A stretch of 64,000 bases of DNA, taken from the NCBI RefSeq assembly GCF_003400205.1, contig NZ_QUQV01000003.1, forward strand, positions 62,001 to 126,000, written 5' to 3'. This DNA comes from Bacillus sp. HNG (lineage in GTDB: Bacteria; Bacillota; Bacilli; Bacillales; Bacillaceae_L). Each line of letters begins with the position of its first letter. Positions within the stretch are counted from its first letter, which is position 1. The position numbers and the translations under genes are program-made. Positions 35,889 to 48,451 of this stretch are shown here, one piece after another. The notes under the pieces are model-generated. The model was not told the DNA's origin, did not search any database, and worked only from the letters and a program-made list of their open reading frames with translations.

Positions 35889-38522
35889 TTAGATATTTTT
35901 TACCCATTCTTCTACAAATTGCAATGCTGATTCGAGCTGGTCTGGATTTTTACCGCCTGCTTGGGCCATATCCGGGCGGCCACCACCACCACCGCCACAT
36001 CTAGTTGCAACTTCCTTAATTAGTTTTCCAGCATGGAATCCTTTTTCAATCAAGTCCTTTGTTACTCCTGCCGTTATGTTTACTTTATCATCGTTTACAG
36101 AACCTAAAACAATTACTGCTGAACCCAGCTTTTGTTTTAAATCATCAACCATTGCACGAAGATTATTCATATCTTGGGCATTTACCTTACTATATAAAAC
36201 TGTTGCACCATTAATTTCTTTGGCTTTGTCGACAAGGCTACCTGCTTCAATATTGCCAAGCTTCGCTGAAAGTGATTCATTTTCACGATGTAAATTACGA
36301 ATTTCATGCTGTAATGCTTCAATTCTGCTTGAAACTTCAGCCGGCTTTGTCTTAAAAAGATTTGCCGCTTCATGAAGCATTTTAACTTGGTCATTGATAA
36401 CATGGTATGCTGCTTTACCAGTTACGGCTTCGATACGGCGTGTTCCTGCCCCAATACCTGTTTCAGAAACAATCTTGAATAACCCAATTGTAGAAGTGTT
36501 CGGTACATGGCATCCACCACAAAGTTCCAAGCTATAGTCGCCAACCTGAACGACACGTACAATTTCACCATATTTCTCACCAAATAGTGCCATAGCCCCC
36601 ATCGCTTTTGCTTCCGTTAATGATTTATAATCAATATTTACAGGGATGCTGCTCCAAATTTTTTCATTCACAATTGATTCAATTTGCTCAAGCTCTTCAG
36701 GCTTGATTTGACCGAAATGGGAGAAGTCAAAGCGTAAACGATTTGAAGTTACGAGTGAACCCGCTTGGTTTACATGAACTCCAAGGACATCCTTTAATGC
36801 TTGATGTAAAAGATGTGTTGCCGTGTGGTTTTTAATAACACCACCTCGGTTTTCTTGGTCAACCTTGGAATGTAGTTGGTCACCTTTGGCTAGACTTCCT
36901 TTTTCAATCACAACACGGTGAAGATTTTGACCATTTGGTGCTTTCTGAACGTCTTTTACAATCAGCCTTGTTTTTTCATTTTCAATGGTACCTTCATCAG
37001 CGATTTGTCCACCACTCTCGGCATAAAAAGGTGTTTTGTCTAAAATAAGTTGAATTTCTTCACCCTCGTTTGCCTTCTCAACTACTTCTCCATCTTTTAC
37101 GATTACAAGAACGGTTGATTGTGCTTCAAGTTCATCATAACCAACAAACGTACTTTCTATTTTTATTTCCCCAAGAACACCACTTTGGACTTGCATGGAA
37201 TCGACATCTTGACGAGCAGATCTAGCTCTTTCACGTTGGTTTTCCATTTCGCGTTCGAATCCATCGTGATCCACCTTCATGCCTTCTTCTTCAGCATATT
37301 CCTCTGTAAGTTCTACAGGGAAACCATACGTATCATACAAACGGAAAACATCAACACCAGCAATGGTGTCACTACCTTTTGCTTTTTCCTTTTGAATAAC
37401 AGTAGATAAAATAGCTAGTCCATCATGTAATGTTTCATGGAAGCGTTCCTCTTCTGTTTTCACAACTTTTTGGATGAATTCTGTTTTTTCTTTGACTTCC
37501 GGATAAAAATCAACCATGATTTCCCCTACAACAGGAACAAGTTCGTACATAAACGGACGATTAATTGAAATCTTTTTTGCGTAACGAACAGCACGTCTTA
37601 ATAATCTTCGAATGACATAGCCTCTTCCTTCATTGGATGGAAGTGCTCCGTCACCTACCGCAAATGTAACTGTTCGGATGTGGTCAGCAATAACCTTGAA
37701 TGCCTCATCTTTTTCGTTTTCTTGTCCATATTTTTCACCAGAAATGGACTCTGTTGCCTCAATAATTGGCATGAATAGGTCTGTATCAAAATTGGTAGGC
37801 ACATTTTGAATAACAGAGCACATTCTTTCAAGACCCATACCTGTATCAATATTTTTCTTAGGAAGTGGAGTATATGTACCGTCTGGGTTATGGTTAAATT
37901 GTGAGAACACAAGATTCCAGATTTCTAAATAACGTTCATTTTCTCCACCTGGATATAATTCAAGATCATTCGGGTCATTCCCAAATTCGTCACCGCGGTC
38001 AAAGAATATTTCTGTGTTCGGACCACTTGGACCTTCACCAATATCCCAGAAGTTTCCTTCTAAACGAATAATGCGCTCTTCAGGAATTCCAATTTTTTCA
38101 TTCCAAATTTTATGTGCCTCATCATCTTCCGGGTGGATTGTAACGGAAAGTTTCTCAGGATCGAATCCAATCCAGTCTTTGCTTGTTAAGAATTCCCATG
38201 CCCACTCAATTGCTTCTTCTTTGAAATAATCACCAATTGAAAAGTTTCCAAGCATTTCAAAGAAAGTGTGGTGTCTTGCTGTTTTCCCTACATTTTCAAT
38301 ATCATTTGTACGAATGGATTTCTGTGCATTACAAATCCTAGGGTTTGCGGGAATAACACGTCCATCGAAGTATTTTTTTAATGTAGCTACACCACTATTG
38401 ATCCAAAGTAAAGATGGATCTTCATGTGGAACTAAGGAAGCACTTGGTTCAACAGCATGCCCCTTTGATTTAAAAAAATCTAAAAACATTTGTCGTACTT
38501 GAGCTGATGTTAATTGTTTCAT
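35889..38522 (-). CDS. alaS: Alanyl-tRNA synthetase
   Basis: 877 residues. Class II catalytic core at the N-terminus ([14 protein letters not shown], about 91-104), editing-site zinc ligands HTATHLLHQ (about 566-574) and CGGCH (about 668-672), and a Gly-rich C-terminal end [18 protein letters not shown]. Charged by a T-box leader directly upstream. Confidence 0.98.
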   Translation of the reverse strand: MKQLTSAQVRQMFLDFFKSKGHAVEPSASLVPHEDPSLLWINSGVATLKKYFDGRVIPANPRICNAQKSIRTNDIENVGKTARHHTFFEMLGNFSIGDYFKEEAIEWAWEFLTSKDWIGFDPEKLSVTIHPEDDEAHKIWNEKIGIPEERIIRLEGNFWDIGEGPSGPNTEIFFDRGDEFGNDPNDLELYPGGENERYLEIWNLVFSQFNHNPDGTYTPLPKKNIDTGMGLERMCSVIQNVPTNFDTDLFMPIIEATESISGEKYGQENEKDEAFKVIADHIRTVTFAVGDGALPSNEGRGYVIRRLLRRAVRYAKKISINRPFMYELVPVVGEIMVDFYPEVKEKTEFIQKVVKTEEERFHETLHDGLAILSTVIQKEKAKGSDTIAGVDVFRLYDTYGFPVELTEEYAEEEGMKVDHDGFEREMENQRERARSARQDVDSMQVQSGVLGEIKIESTFVGYDELEAQSTVLVIVKDGEVVEKANEGEEIQLILDKTPFYAESGGQIADEGTIENEKTRLIVKDVQKAPNGQNLHRVVIEKGSLAKGDQLHSKVDQENRGGVIKNHTATHLLHQALKDVLGVHVNQAGSLVTSNRLRFDFSHFGQIKPEELEQIESIVNEKIWSSIPVNIDYKSLTEAKAMGAMALFGEKYGEIVRVVQVGDYSLELCGGCHVPNTSTIGLFKIVSETGIGAGTRRIEAVTGKAAYHVINDQVKMLHEAANLFKTKPAEVSSRIEALQHEIRNLHRENESLSAKLGNIEAGSLVDKAKEINGATVLYSKVNAQDMNNLRAMVDDLKQKLGSAVIVLGSVNDDKVNITAGVTKDLIEKGFHAGKLIKEVATRCGGGGGGRPDMAQAGGKNPDQLESALQFVEEWVKNI

Positions 38523-38549
38523 TTTATAACCTCCAATATCATTTTAGAC

Positions 38550-38790
38550 ATAAAAAAATACTCTAATCCCTAAAAAACAGGGACGAGAGTATGCTCGCGG
38601 TACCACCCTGATTATGGACGTCAAAAAATAAGACACGTCCATCACCTTCGTATATTGATAACGGTATTCACCGGTAGGTTTTCCTACACTCAGGAGTAGC
38701 GTTCTGTTACCCTTCATCCGAAATTCCTCTCAGCCATGGAAATTCCTCTCTGGTTCGATGGTCCTGTAACATACTGATTCCTTCATTGTT
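38550..38790 (-). promoter_or_regulatory. T-box riboswitch of alaS
   Basis: Minus-strand leader with T-box sequence GGGTGGTACCGCG (complement at about 38602-38614), preceded by Stem I with likely specifier GCT (Ala) at 38698-38700 in GAACGCTACTCC. The terminator stem ATACTCT...AGAGTAT and a T run lie at about 38555-38600. Uncharged tRNA-Ala would favour read-through. Confidence 0.93.
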
Positions 38791-38855
38791 TTCGTTTGTA
38801 ATACATCATTTCTTGTCAATTATATTCAAGTCAAAAATGTTTGTCAATCCTGGTG

Positions 38856-39926
38856 CTATTCCTTACGAATAACAGTAAAATGCTGCTTGGCATGGATGAT
38901 AAATACCTTTAAAATAGCCACAACCGGTACGGCGATGATGAGTCCTACAACCCCACCTATTTCTCCACCTAATAAAAGTGCCGCAATAATTACAATGGGA
39001 TGTAGTCGTAGGCTTTTTCCTACAATCATGGGTGACAGCAGGTTTCCTTCAATAAATTGAAGTCCGAAAACGACAATGATAACAATAATCACCATCTTCA
39101 TTGATATTGTGGCGGCAATTATGACTGCAGGAATGGCACCAATAATCGGTCCAAAGTAAGGGATAATGTTTGTAACCCCAACAATACTTCCAAATAACAA
39201 CGGATACTTCATTCCAGATATCCAAAAAGCCAAGGACGCTGTTGTACCGACAAGCAGACATACGATGAGTTGCCCCCTTATATAATTCCCCAATGACTCA
39301 TCAACATCTCGAAAAAAAAGCTGCCCCGCTTTTCTTAGCTTTCTAGGAGTCATGTACCAAAGCGCTTTTATCATTTGGTCATGGTCCTTTAACATATAAA
39401 AAACAATGAACGGAATGATTGCAATAATAAAAATGGAATTGAGGAGAGCTTTTAAAAAGTAAATCGTCCTCGAAAGCAGATAATCTACATAGTTTTCAAC
39501 TGAATTTAGCAAATCATCAAGCTGCGCGTGAACAAAAGCTGGAAGCTGTGATGTTCCTGATTCGATTTCTTTTAACCAACCCCTGTACGTTTTACTGAAT
39601 TCAGGAAAACTTTCGGCAAGATCCCTAAGCTGCCCAAGAATAACCGGTATTCCTTTATATATTCCGATTCCAATTCCGCCGAAAAAAAGGAAATAGATAA
39701 GTAAGATAGCGAGTGATTTCGGAAGCCCTCGATGGTTGAGTTTGTCTATAATCGGATGAAGCAAATAGGTGATAAAAACAGAGATGATAAAAGGAATTAA
39801 AAATGTTTTTAAGAGTGACACAATCGGGAGCCAGATCGGAGCCAATTTTAAAAAAATATAAATTGTCAAAAACGCTATTAATAATAGTGATATTCTAAAA
39901 ATCCATTTGACTCGATTTTCATTCAA
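38856..39926 (-). CDS. yrrI: AI-2E family membrane protein YrrI
   Basis: 356 residues with about eight membrane helices; VTNIIPYFGPIIGAIPAVII (about 251-270) is the family's conserved block. Members transport varied solutes or act as Na+/H+ antiporters; the substrate here is unknown. Upstream of alaS as in B. subtilis. Confidence 0.9.
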   Translation of the reverse strand: MNENRVKWIFRISLLLIAFLTIYIFLKLAPIWLPIVSLLKTFLIPFIISVFITYLLHPIIDKLNHRGLPKSLAILLIYFLFFGGIGIGIYKGIPVILGQLRDLAESFPEFSKTYRGWLKEIESGTSQLPAFVHAQLDDLLNSVENYVDYLLSRTIYFLKALLNSIFIIAIIPFIVFYMLKDHDQMIKALWYMTPRKLRKAGQLFFRDVDESLGNYIRGQLIVCLLVGTTASLAFWISGMKYPLLFGSIVGVTNIIPYFGPIIGAIPAVIIAATISMKMVIIVIIVVFGLQFIEGNLLSPMIVGKSLRLHPIVIIAALLLGGEIGGVVGLIIAVPVVAILKVFIIHAKQHFTVIRKE

Positions 39927-40051
39927 CTGTTCTCACTCCCCTCACTAGTAGTTTTTGGATTCTAAATGGTTTTATACAGACGAGGTGTTGGTAGATTGCA
40001 TTGTAAAAATACTGATTATTTTGTAAAATGTTGTTGAGAGGTTGTGGTTAT

Positions 40052-40984
40052 TTGATTATTAAATCACGTGGTGAAAATGATGAATTAGAGCTATTTCGCT
40101 TTTTACGGGTTCGCAAGAAATTAGATGTTGAGGACGAAAACAGTTTTGCTTATCTCGAAAAGGGCTGGCTCGGTGAAAAACAATTTGACAATTTGCTTCT
40201 AGGTCTTCCAAATGAATGCCTCATTTTGAACAACCTTCTCCTAAAAGTAAACAACACCTTATTCCAAATCGACTCCCTGCTAATCACACAAAAGAAAATA
40301 AACATTTTTGAAGTGAAAAATTACGAGGGAGATTATTTCTTCAGAAATGACCGCTTACACATGATTTCTGGTAAAGAGATCAAAAATCCGCACATTCAAA
40401 TAACCCGCAGTGAATCATTATTTAGACAACTTCTCCAAGAGTTACGATTTAATATCACAGTTGAATCTCAAGTAATATTCATAAACCCTGAGTTTTATCT
40501 ATACGAGGCTCCAGTTAAAGCACCATTTGTATTTCATGCACAACTCGTTCGTTTTTTGAAAAATTTAGATGAAATCGTTTCAGCTTCTACGATTTCTGGG
40601 AGTCATATGCGATTTGCGGAAAAATTAGCTTCGTTGCATATCACCAAAAATCCCTATTCCCGGTTGCCAGCTTATACATATGAAGAGTTGGAGAAAGGGA
40701 TTGTGTGTCGGGGAGGGTGTGGATGTCTTGACCTTGAAGATACAAATAGACATACTTTAATTTGTAAAAACTGTGGGTTTGTTGAGGACAAAGAGTCAGC
40801 AATTTTAAGGAGTATAGAAGAGTTTAGGTTTCTTTTTCCTGAAAAGCGAATAACTGTAGACGTTATTTATAATTGGTGTAAGGTAATAAAGTCTAAGAAA
40901 GTAATACAAAAATTACTATCCAAGAATTTTGATTTGGTTTTGTTTGGTAGAGGTTCTTATTACGTAGATAAAATGAAAAGATAA
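40052..40984 (+). CDS. NERD-domain nuclease-related protein with zinc ribbon
   Basis: 310 residues from TTG 40052 behind GAGAGG at 11 bases; the frame extends to 40028 without a site. The NERD domain (about 40-150) shows GEKQFDNLLL, FQIDSLLITQKKINIFEVKN and GKEIKNPHIQ. A zinc ribbon follows (CRGGCGC...CKNCG, about 232-263). NERD is related to PD-(D/E)XK nucleases; no cellular role is established. Not part of the B. subtilis order, so probably an accessory insertion next to the tandem array. Confidence 0.85.
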   Translation: MIIKSRGENDELELFRFLRVRKKLDVEDENSFAYLEKGWLGEKQFDNLLLGLPNECLILNNLLLKVNNTLFQIDSLLITQKKINIFEVKNYEGDYFFRNDRLHMISGKEIKNPHIQITRSESLFRQLLQELRFNITVESQVIFINPEFYLYEAPVKAPFVFHAQLVRFLKNLDEIVSASTISGSHMRFAEKLASLHITKNPYSRLPAYTYEELEKGIVCRGGCGCLDLEDTNRHTLICKNCGFVEDKESAILRSIEEFRFLFPEKRITVDVIYNWCKVIKSKKVIQKLLSKNFDLVLFGRGSYYVDKMKR

Positions 40985-41029
40985 GATTGTGAATGAGGGC
41001 GGCTTCAGTGTTAATAGCAAGCCCTCTCG

Positions 41030-41512
41030 TTTTACCTGGTTCGCTGTCTCCTAATTTCACCCAAATGAATGCTTCTTTCTTGCCTTACCTAGTTTGCAAT
41101 CTCCTAATTTTATCCAAGCGCATGCCTTTTTCCTGCCTTATCTGGTTCGTCATCTCCTAATTTTATCCAAGTGCATGCCTCTTTACTGCCTTATCTGGTT
41201 TGCAATCTCCTAATTTCACCCAAGTGCGTACCTCTTTCTTGCTTTACCTGGTTTACCATCTCCTAATTTTATCCAGGTATATACCTCTTTCCTACCTTAC
41301 CTGGTTCTCAATCTCCTAATTTCACCCAAGTGCGTACCTCTTTCTTGATTTACCTGGTTCACCATCTCCTGATTTTATCCAGGTACATACCTCTTTCCTA
41401 CCTTACCTGGTTCTCAATCTCCTAATTTCACCCAAGTGCGTACCTCTTTCTTGATTTACCTGGTTCACCATCTCCTAATTTTATCAAACTCACACCTCTT
41501 TCCTGCTATTTT
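41030..41512. repeat. Tandem array of nine 53-bp units
   Basis: TCTCCTAATTT starts at 41047 and recurs every 53 bp to 41471 (41100, 41153, 41206, 41259, 41312, 41365, 41418). Units alternate between TTCACCCAA and TTTATCCA versions from unit 4 on, so the later array is really a 106-bp dimer repeated. 53 is not a multiple of three and no frame spans it, so it is non-coding. Confidence 0.92.
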
Positions 41513-41525
41513 TACGTGTGACATC

Positions 41526-41552
41526 AAAAAACCCCACAACCGTGGGGTTTTC
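41526..41552 (-). terminator. Terminator of yrzQ
   Basis: AAACCCCAC and GTGGGGTTT pair around AACC, with A and T runs outside. Confidence 0.88.
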
Positions 41553-41561
41553 CCTTACATA

Positions 41562-41693
41562 TCAAAACATTTTCGTAATTCGTTTACGCATTTTTTTCAT
41601 GTTGCGGGCAGACATAACATCTGTTCTTTGCATAATTCCGTATGCCGCAGCACCTAGACCCATCGTGATTAGAGAAGTCATAGCTCTATTCAT
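41562..41693 (-). CDS. yrzQ: YrzQ family small protein
   Basis: 43 residues: MNRAMTSLITMGLGAAAYGI then MQRTDVMSARNMKKMRKRIT plus KMF. One helix and a basic tail, matching YrzQ of B. subtilis. Strong site AAGGAGTGAAGAGG. Function unknown. Confidence 0.85.
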   Translation of the reverse strand: MNRAMTSLITMGLGAAAYGIMQRTDVMSARNMKKMRKRITKMF

Positions 41694-41717
41694 AACCTCT
41701 TCACTCCTTGTTTAGGA

Positions 41718-41915
41718 TTACATACTGATCCTTCTATCGTCGTCAGCAAACAGATCATCCAACGAACTGAGCGTGCCATCTTCCTCTACCTGATGTGTGA
41801 ATATTTGTCCTTTATTTATAGATAACTCGATAAAACATCCCCAGCAGTAATATTGGTTAACACCAATTTTACCGATATCCTTACTTTTACAATTTGGGCA
41901 CTTCACAGGGTACAC
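41718..41915 (-). CDS. yrzR: Small zinc-finger protein, probable YrzR
   Basis: 65 residues. Two pairs, CPNCKSKDIGKIG and YYCWGC (about 6-27), form a zinc ribbon; the acidic tail ends DDRRISM. Neighbouring yrzQ and yrrD suggests YrzR. Function unknown. Confidence 0.75.
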   Translation of the reverse strand: MYPVKCPNCKSKDIGKIGVNQYYCWGCFIELSINKGQIFTHQVEEDGTLSSLDDLFADDDRRISM

Positions 41916-41937
41916 CTCACATCATGGAATTCCTAAG

Positions 41938-42414
41938 TTAAACATCAACGACGATGACATCTTCGCCAATTTTTAAAGGTTTCTCGGTTTTAACAACCTT
42001 TTTTCCTTCAGTAATATCAGCAAAAAAGCCATCCGTTACTTCATACCCTATAATCGTGCCCACTTCTTCTGAAAAATATACATCTTCAAGTAAGCCTAAT
42101 TTTTGTCCTTCAGCAGACAATAATGGCTTTCGGAATAATCCATGATGGGTGTGTAAAAAATAAGTCGGTGTATCGGCCTCGTGATCTAGATGCTCAAGCA
42201 TCTGCACATCCGAAACCATGATACCATCATCTCCTATGGCAGAGATGCTTTGGATGGGGACTACTCGATCTCGTTCAAATAGTCCTTTTCCTTTCATAAT
42301 CAAGGCATTTACCTTACCATCTGATGTGATACAAAGATCAGCAACTCGACCGATTACCTCGGCAGAATTTTCATCATAAATCGGTAAATTCTTGAGTAGT
42401 GAGAATGTCCGCAA
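41938..42414 (-). CDS. yrrD: YrrD, PRC-barrel protein
   Basis: 158 residues with two PRC-barrel repeats (LLKNLPIYDENSAEVIGRVA, about 6-25, and FRKPLLSAEGQKLGLLEDVY, about 94-113). PRC barrels are adaptor folds, often linked to RNA or membrane functions. Follows recD2 as in Bacillus. Confidence 0.9.
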   Translation of the reverse strand: MRTFSLLKNLPIYDENSAEVIGRVADLCITSDGKVNALIMKGKGLFERDRVVPIQSISAIGDDGIMVSDVQMLEHLDHEADTPTYFLHTHHGLFRKPLLSAEGQKLGLLEDVYFSEEVGTIIGYEVTDGFFADITEGKKVVKTEKPLKIGEDVIVVDV

Positions 42415-42494
42415 AGATAATCGCCACCTTTCCGAACATTACTTATCATTTACTTTCAGGCATTTAGTCATACTGCACAAGAGTTACCAATAGA

Positions 42495-42520
42495 AAAAAG
42501 CCGGGGGTCCCCCGACTTTT
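42495..42520 (-). terminator. Terminator of recD2
   Basis: A GC-rich hairpin (CGGGGG/CCCCCG type) followed by CTTTT on the minus strand. Confidence 0.85.
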
Positions 42521-44927
42521 ATTCAGCCTCCAAAAAATCATAAGGTGATATGCCCGCCATCCCGATATTCGGATCTGTTTGAAAAAGCATATCATAATAG
42601 GACAAAGCCTCTTCAGGCTCCGAATCAGACTCTGTGCCACCTTCCATGATACCAAAGGTTGCTTTTAATTTTTCGCATAAGGTAGTTTGGCGGTTTGTAT
42701 CATTCGCACGTTGAACACCTTGGCGTAAGGCATCATCTTCACCACAAAGGATTAAAAAGTTTTTAGCTCTTGTAATGGCTGTGTAGATCAAATTTCGGCG
42801 TAACATTCGATAATACCCTTTAACAATCGGTAAGATGACGATTGGAAATTCACTACCTTGTGATTTATGGATCGAACAACAATAGGCATGTGTGATTTGA
42901 TTTAAGTCTTGTTTTGTATAGGTAACTTCATTTCCTTCAAAATTGACAACAACCATGTCCTGTTTTTCTGTGTTTTCTTTTGCATAAAAAATTGATTCAA
43001 TTTCACCGATATCTCCATTAAACACATTATTTTCAGGCTGATTAACTAATTGGAGTACCTTATCTCCCCTACGGTATGTGATATCTCCATATTTTAGTTC
43101 GCGCTTCCCATGTACTGGTGGATTGAAAAGCTCTTGCAGCATGACATTTAAACTGTCGATCCCTGCAGCACCACGATACATGGGTGCCAAAACTTGAATG
43201 TCCCTGACAGAGTAACCCTTCTTTTTCGCATTGTCAGAAACCTGTCTGACAACCTCGAGAACCTGATTTTGATAACATTTTATAAAGGACCGGTCTTTTT
43301 TAGGCGCAGAAATATCTTGTGGCAGATTGCCTTTTTTAATTTCGTGAGCTAATTCGATTATCGAAGAACCTTCAGATTGTCGATAAATATCTGTCAAACG
43401 TACTGTTGGTAAAACGTCTGAAGCCAATAAATCCTTTAGAACTTGTCCAGGACCGACCGATGGCAACTGGTCTTCATCCCCTACTAAAATGACTTGAACA
43501 TGCTCTGGTAGTGATTTAAATAACTGATTGGCTAACCAAATATCCACAATTGAAACTTCATCGACGATCAACAATTTACCACTAATGGGGTTGTCTTCAT
43601 CATGGCTAAAACCTTCAACACCGTTCCATCCTAACAACCTGTGAATGGTGACAGCTGGAAGTCCGGTTGATTCACTCATTCTTTTTGCCGCTCGACCAGT
43701 TGGTGCAACTAAAACAACAGGAAAAGGATTTTCAGAATTATAATCCTTCGGGTCCAAAGAGCATCCATGCAACTCCCCGTATAATTCAACAATTCCTTTA
43801 ATGACAGTTGTTTTTCCTGTACCTGGGCCTCCTGTTAGCAGTAACATTGGCGACATTAAGGCTTTTTGAATCGCATCTTTTTGTGAAGGTGCATATTGGA
43901 CTTTAATTCTTTCTTCAAGTGCACCCAGTGCTAATAAAAATTCTGACTCTGGAAAAATATCTTCGTATTCGGTTTGTTCCATAATCCGCTTAATATTGGT
44001 GACGAGTCCTTTTTCTGAAAAATAAAGGGACGGAAGGTAGACCTTGTCCTCTTCTATGACAAGTTTGCTTTCTTCTGTTAAGTTAATCATTTCCTTTGAA
44101 ATATCGGTCGCAATGACTTCTTCTCGGGAATTTTGCTCTAATAACTGTTGGACCCGCGTGATTAAATCTTCGACTGATAGATAGACGTGTCCATCTTGCA
44201 ATGAATCTTGTTCAAGTATGTATAAACAACCCGCTTTGATTCGATTTGGGTGGTTTCCAGATATTCCCAATTGACGTCCTAATTCATCGGCTCTTCCAAA
44301 CCCGACTCCTTCTATATCCTCGACTAATTTATAGGGACTATGTTGAAGAATTTCAAGGGTTTGCTCTTTATACATTTGGTAAATTTTCATCGAAAGCTGA
44401 GGTCCAAATCCATATTGGGAAAGGCCAATCATAATTTGTTCAAGTCCTTGGTGTTCTTGAAGGGTATCGTATATCTCCTTCGCTTTGTCCGCTGAGAGCT
44501 TATCAACCTCCTGCAAGATGGCTGGATTCGCAATAATTTTTGATATGGCCCCTTCCCCAAGTGTTTCAACAATTTTTTCCGCTGTCTTTTTCCCGATTCC
44601 TTTAAAAAGATCACTTGAAAGATACTGGACGATGCCTTGTTTTGTGTGGGGAATTTCTTTTTGGAATTGGTCGACGTGAAACTGGATCCCAAATCGTGGA
44701 TGCTCTTTTAAGCGGCCAAAAAAGATGTAGGTTTCATTTTCATGAATGCGAGGGAAATACCCCGTTACAACTGCTTCTTTTTCATGATAATCTTCATTAG
44801 TCTCTTGAAGCCTAATACGAACAACAGAGTATAAATTTTGCTCATTATGAAATATAGTAACTAAATGAGTACCCTTCATGTATTTACGTTGTTCATTAAA
44901 TAAATCTAAAGATTCCTGTTGTTCCAC
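42519..44927 (-). CDS. recD2: RecD2 (YrrC), 5'-3' DNA helicase
   Basis: 802 residues, an RecD2-type with the long N-terminal extension and helix-hairpin-helix (about 95-200). Walker A GGPGTGKTT (about 361-369), Walker B IVDEVSIVD (about 447-455) and SF1 motif VI YTAITRAKNFLILCG near the C-terminus. It acts in repair and replication-fork processing without RecBC. Confidence 0.96.
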   Translation of the reverse strand: MEQQESLDLFNEQRKYMKGTHLVTIFHNEQNLYSVVRIRLQETNEDYHEKEAVVTGYFPRIHENETYIFFGRLKEHPRFGIQFHVDQFQKEIPHTKQGIVQYLSSDLFKGIGKKTAEKIVETLGEGAISKIIANPAILQEVDKLSADKAKEIYDTLQEHQGLEQIMIGLSQYGFGPQLSMKIYQMYKEQTLEILQHSPYKLVEDIEGVGFGRADELGRQLGISGNHPNRIKAGCLYILEQDSLQDGHVYLSVEDLITRVQQLLEQNSREEVIATDISKEMINLTEESKLVIEEDKVYLPSLYFSEKGLVTNIKRIMEQTEYEDIFPESEFLLALGALEERIKVQYAPSQKDAIQKALMSPMLLLTGGPGTGKTTVIKGIVELYGELHGCSLDPKDYNSENPFPVVLVAPTGRAAKRMSESTGLPAVTIHRLLGWNGVEGFSHDEDNPISGKLLIVDEVSIVDIWLANQLFKSLPEHVQVILVGDEDQLPSVGPGQVLKDLLASDVLPTVRLTDIYRQSEGSSIIELAHEIKKGNLPQDISAPKKDRSFIKCYQNQVLEVVRQVSDNAKKKGYSVRDIQVLAPMYRGAAGIDSLNVMLQELFNPPVHGKRELKYGDITYRRGDKVLQLVNQPENNVFNGDIGEIESIFYAKENTEKQDMVVVNFEGNEVTYTKQDLNQITHAYCCSIHKSQGSEFPIVILPIVKGYYRMLRRNLIYTAITRAKNFLILCGEDDALRQGVQRANDTNRQTTLCEKLKATFGIMEGGTESDSEPEEALSYYDMLFQTDPNIGMAGISPYDFLEAE

Positions 44928-44947
44928 AAGTATTCCCTCCCTATCAT

Positions 44948-45610
44948 TTATTCGCTTAAAGCTTCACTGACAATTTTCTTTCCATTTGCAGCCAACATAT
45001 GGTCTGGTTGAATTTCCAATGCTTTTTCAAACATGTTGAGTGCTTTTTCATAATCATTTTTAAAGCCAGCATAAGCTACCCCTAAATTATAATAAGCATC
45101 TGAATGTTCTGGTTCTAGTTCGATGACACGATTAAATGTTTTAATTGCTTCATCAATAACTGATTCTCCCGCTAAGCAAAGTCCGTATTGGAATAAAGCA
45201 TCCACATCTTTTTCGTTTAACTCAACTGCTCGTTTCATATAAGGCATTGCAAGCTTTGGTTGACCTAACTGATTCAAAGTCATACCTAGCATAAAATAAG
45301 TATCACTATTGTCGACTCCCGCTTTTAGAGCTTTTTCGAACATATCCTTTGCCTTGATAAAATCATCTTGGTTGTAAAGAAGGCTACCAATTCCGTAATA
45401 AGCAGTTCCCATTCCCTCATCAAGCTCTAGTGCTTTGGTAAAAAAAGCAATAGCTCTTTCGGGATCTCCAACAGCTGATAAAAGATTACCGAAATTTATA
45501 TAGTAAATGGGCTCTTTAGGATTTTCTTCGATTGCTTGTGCAAAGCATTTTGCTGCTTCCTCGTATTTTCCCTCTTGCATATATTCAATACCTTGTTTAT
45601 TTAAATCCAA
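44948..45610 (-). CDS. yrrB: YrrB, TPR-repeat protein
   Basis: 220 residues of six tetratricopeptide repeats, for example YINFGNLLSAVGDPERAIAF and YNLGVAYAGFKNDYEKALNM. A superhelical protein-binding scaffold; B. subtilis YrrB is proposed to link recD2, mnmA and cysteine genes, but the partner is unknown. Confidence 0.93.
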   Translation of the reverse strand: MDLNKQGIEYMQEGKYEEAAKCFAQAIEENPKEPIYYINFGNLLSAVGDPERAIAFFTKALELDEGMGTAYYGIGSLLYNQDDFIKAKDMFEKALKAGVDNSDTYFMLGMTLNQLGQPKLAMPYMKRAVELNEKDVDALFQYGLCLAGESVIDEAIKTFNRVIELEPEHSDAYYNLGVAYAGFKNDYEKALNMFEKALEIQPDHMLAANGKKIVSEALSE

Positions 45611-45660
45611 TGATATTCAACTCCAATTAACTTTTGTGCAGTTCATATTATAACACAGGA

Positions 45661-45692
45661 AAACCCCAACCCTAAATATAGAGTTGAGGTTT
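45661..45692 (-). terminator. Terminator of mnmA
   Basis: AAACCCCAACcc / gagTTGAGGTTT stem with an A-T loop; T run on the minus strand is short. Confidence 0.6.
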
Positions 45693-45707
45693 GAATGAAG
45701 TTTCACT

Positions 45708-47977
<2,270 letters not shown>

Positions 47978-48025
47978 TGCGCCCTCCTTTTTTTAAAAAG
48001 TACCTATGATTATGCCATGTTTTTC

Positions 48026-48439
48026 TTAAATATAAAACATATATGCATCATTGCCATCGCTATAGCTTGCGAGGTCTTCAAGTGTTGTATTGTCTAACAC
48101 TTCTTTAACAGCGTCTCTTATTCTTATCCATAATTCCCTTTTAGCTGGCTCTTCATCCTCTAAAACCTCTACAGGGCTAATAGGCCCCTCTAGAACAAGA
48201 ATAACGTCACCCGCTGTAATTTTGGTTGGTTCGTCCCCAAGAACATAGCCGCCATAAGCTCCGCGAATGCTTTTCACCAAGCCTGCATTGCGTAAAGGAG
48301 AAATTAATTGCTCTAAATAATGCTCAGAAAGCTCATGTTTTGCTGCAATCGATTTTAATGAGATCGGTCCTTTTCCATGATTCTTTGCAAGTTCTATCAT
48401 GATTGTCAGACCATATCTGCCTTTTGTTGATATTTTCAT
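48026..48439 (-). CDS. cymR: CymR, cysteine-metabolism repressor (Rrf2 family)
   Basis: 137 residues. Rrf2 winged-helix: MKISTKGRYGLTIMIELAKN and LSEHYLEQLISPLRNAGLVK. It lacks the cluster-binding Cys of IscR and in fact has no Cys at all. In B. subtilis CymR with CysK represses cysteine genes including the mccAB operon found in this window. It clusters with mnmA-yrvO. Confidence 0.95.
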   Translation of the reverse strand: MKISTKGRYGLTIMIELAKNHGKGPISLKSIAAKHELSEHYLEQLISPLRNAGLVKSIRGAYGGYVLGDEPTKITAGDVILVLEGPISPVEVLEDEEPAKRELWIRIRDAVKEVLDNTTLEDLASYSDGNDAYMFYI

Positions 48440-48451
48440 TACATCACACCC

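Noticed and set aside
41030-41512. CRISPR array
   Set aside because: Units are contiguous at 53 bp with no unique spacers and no cas genes nearby.
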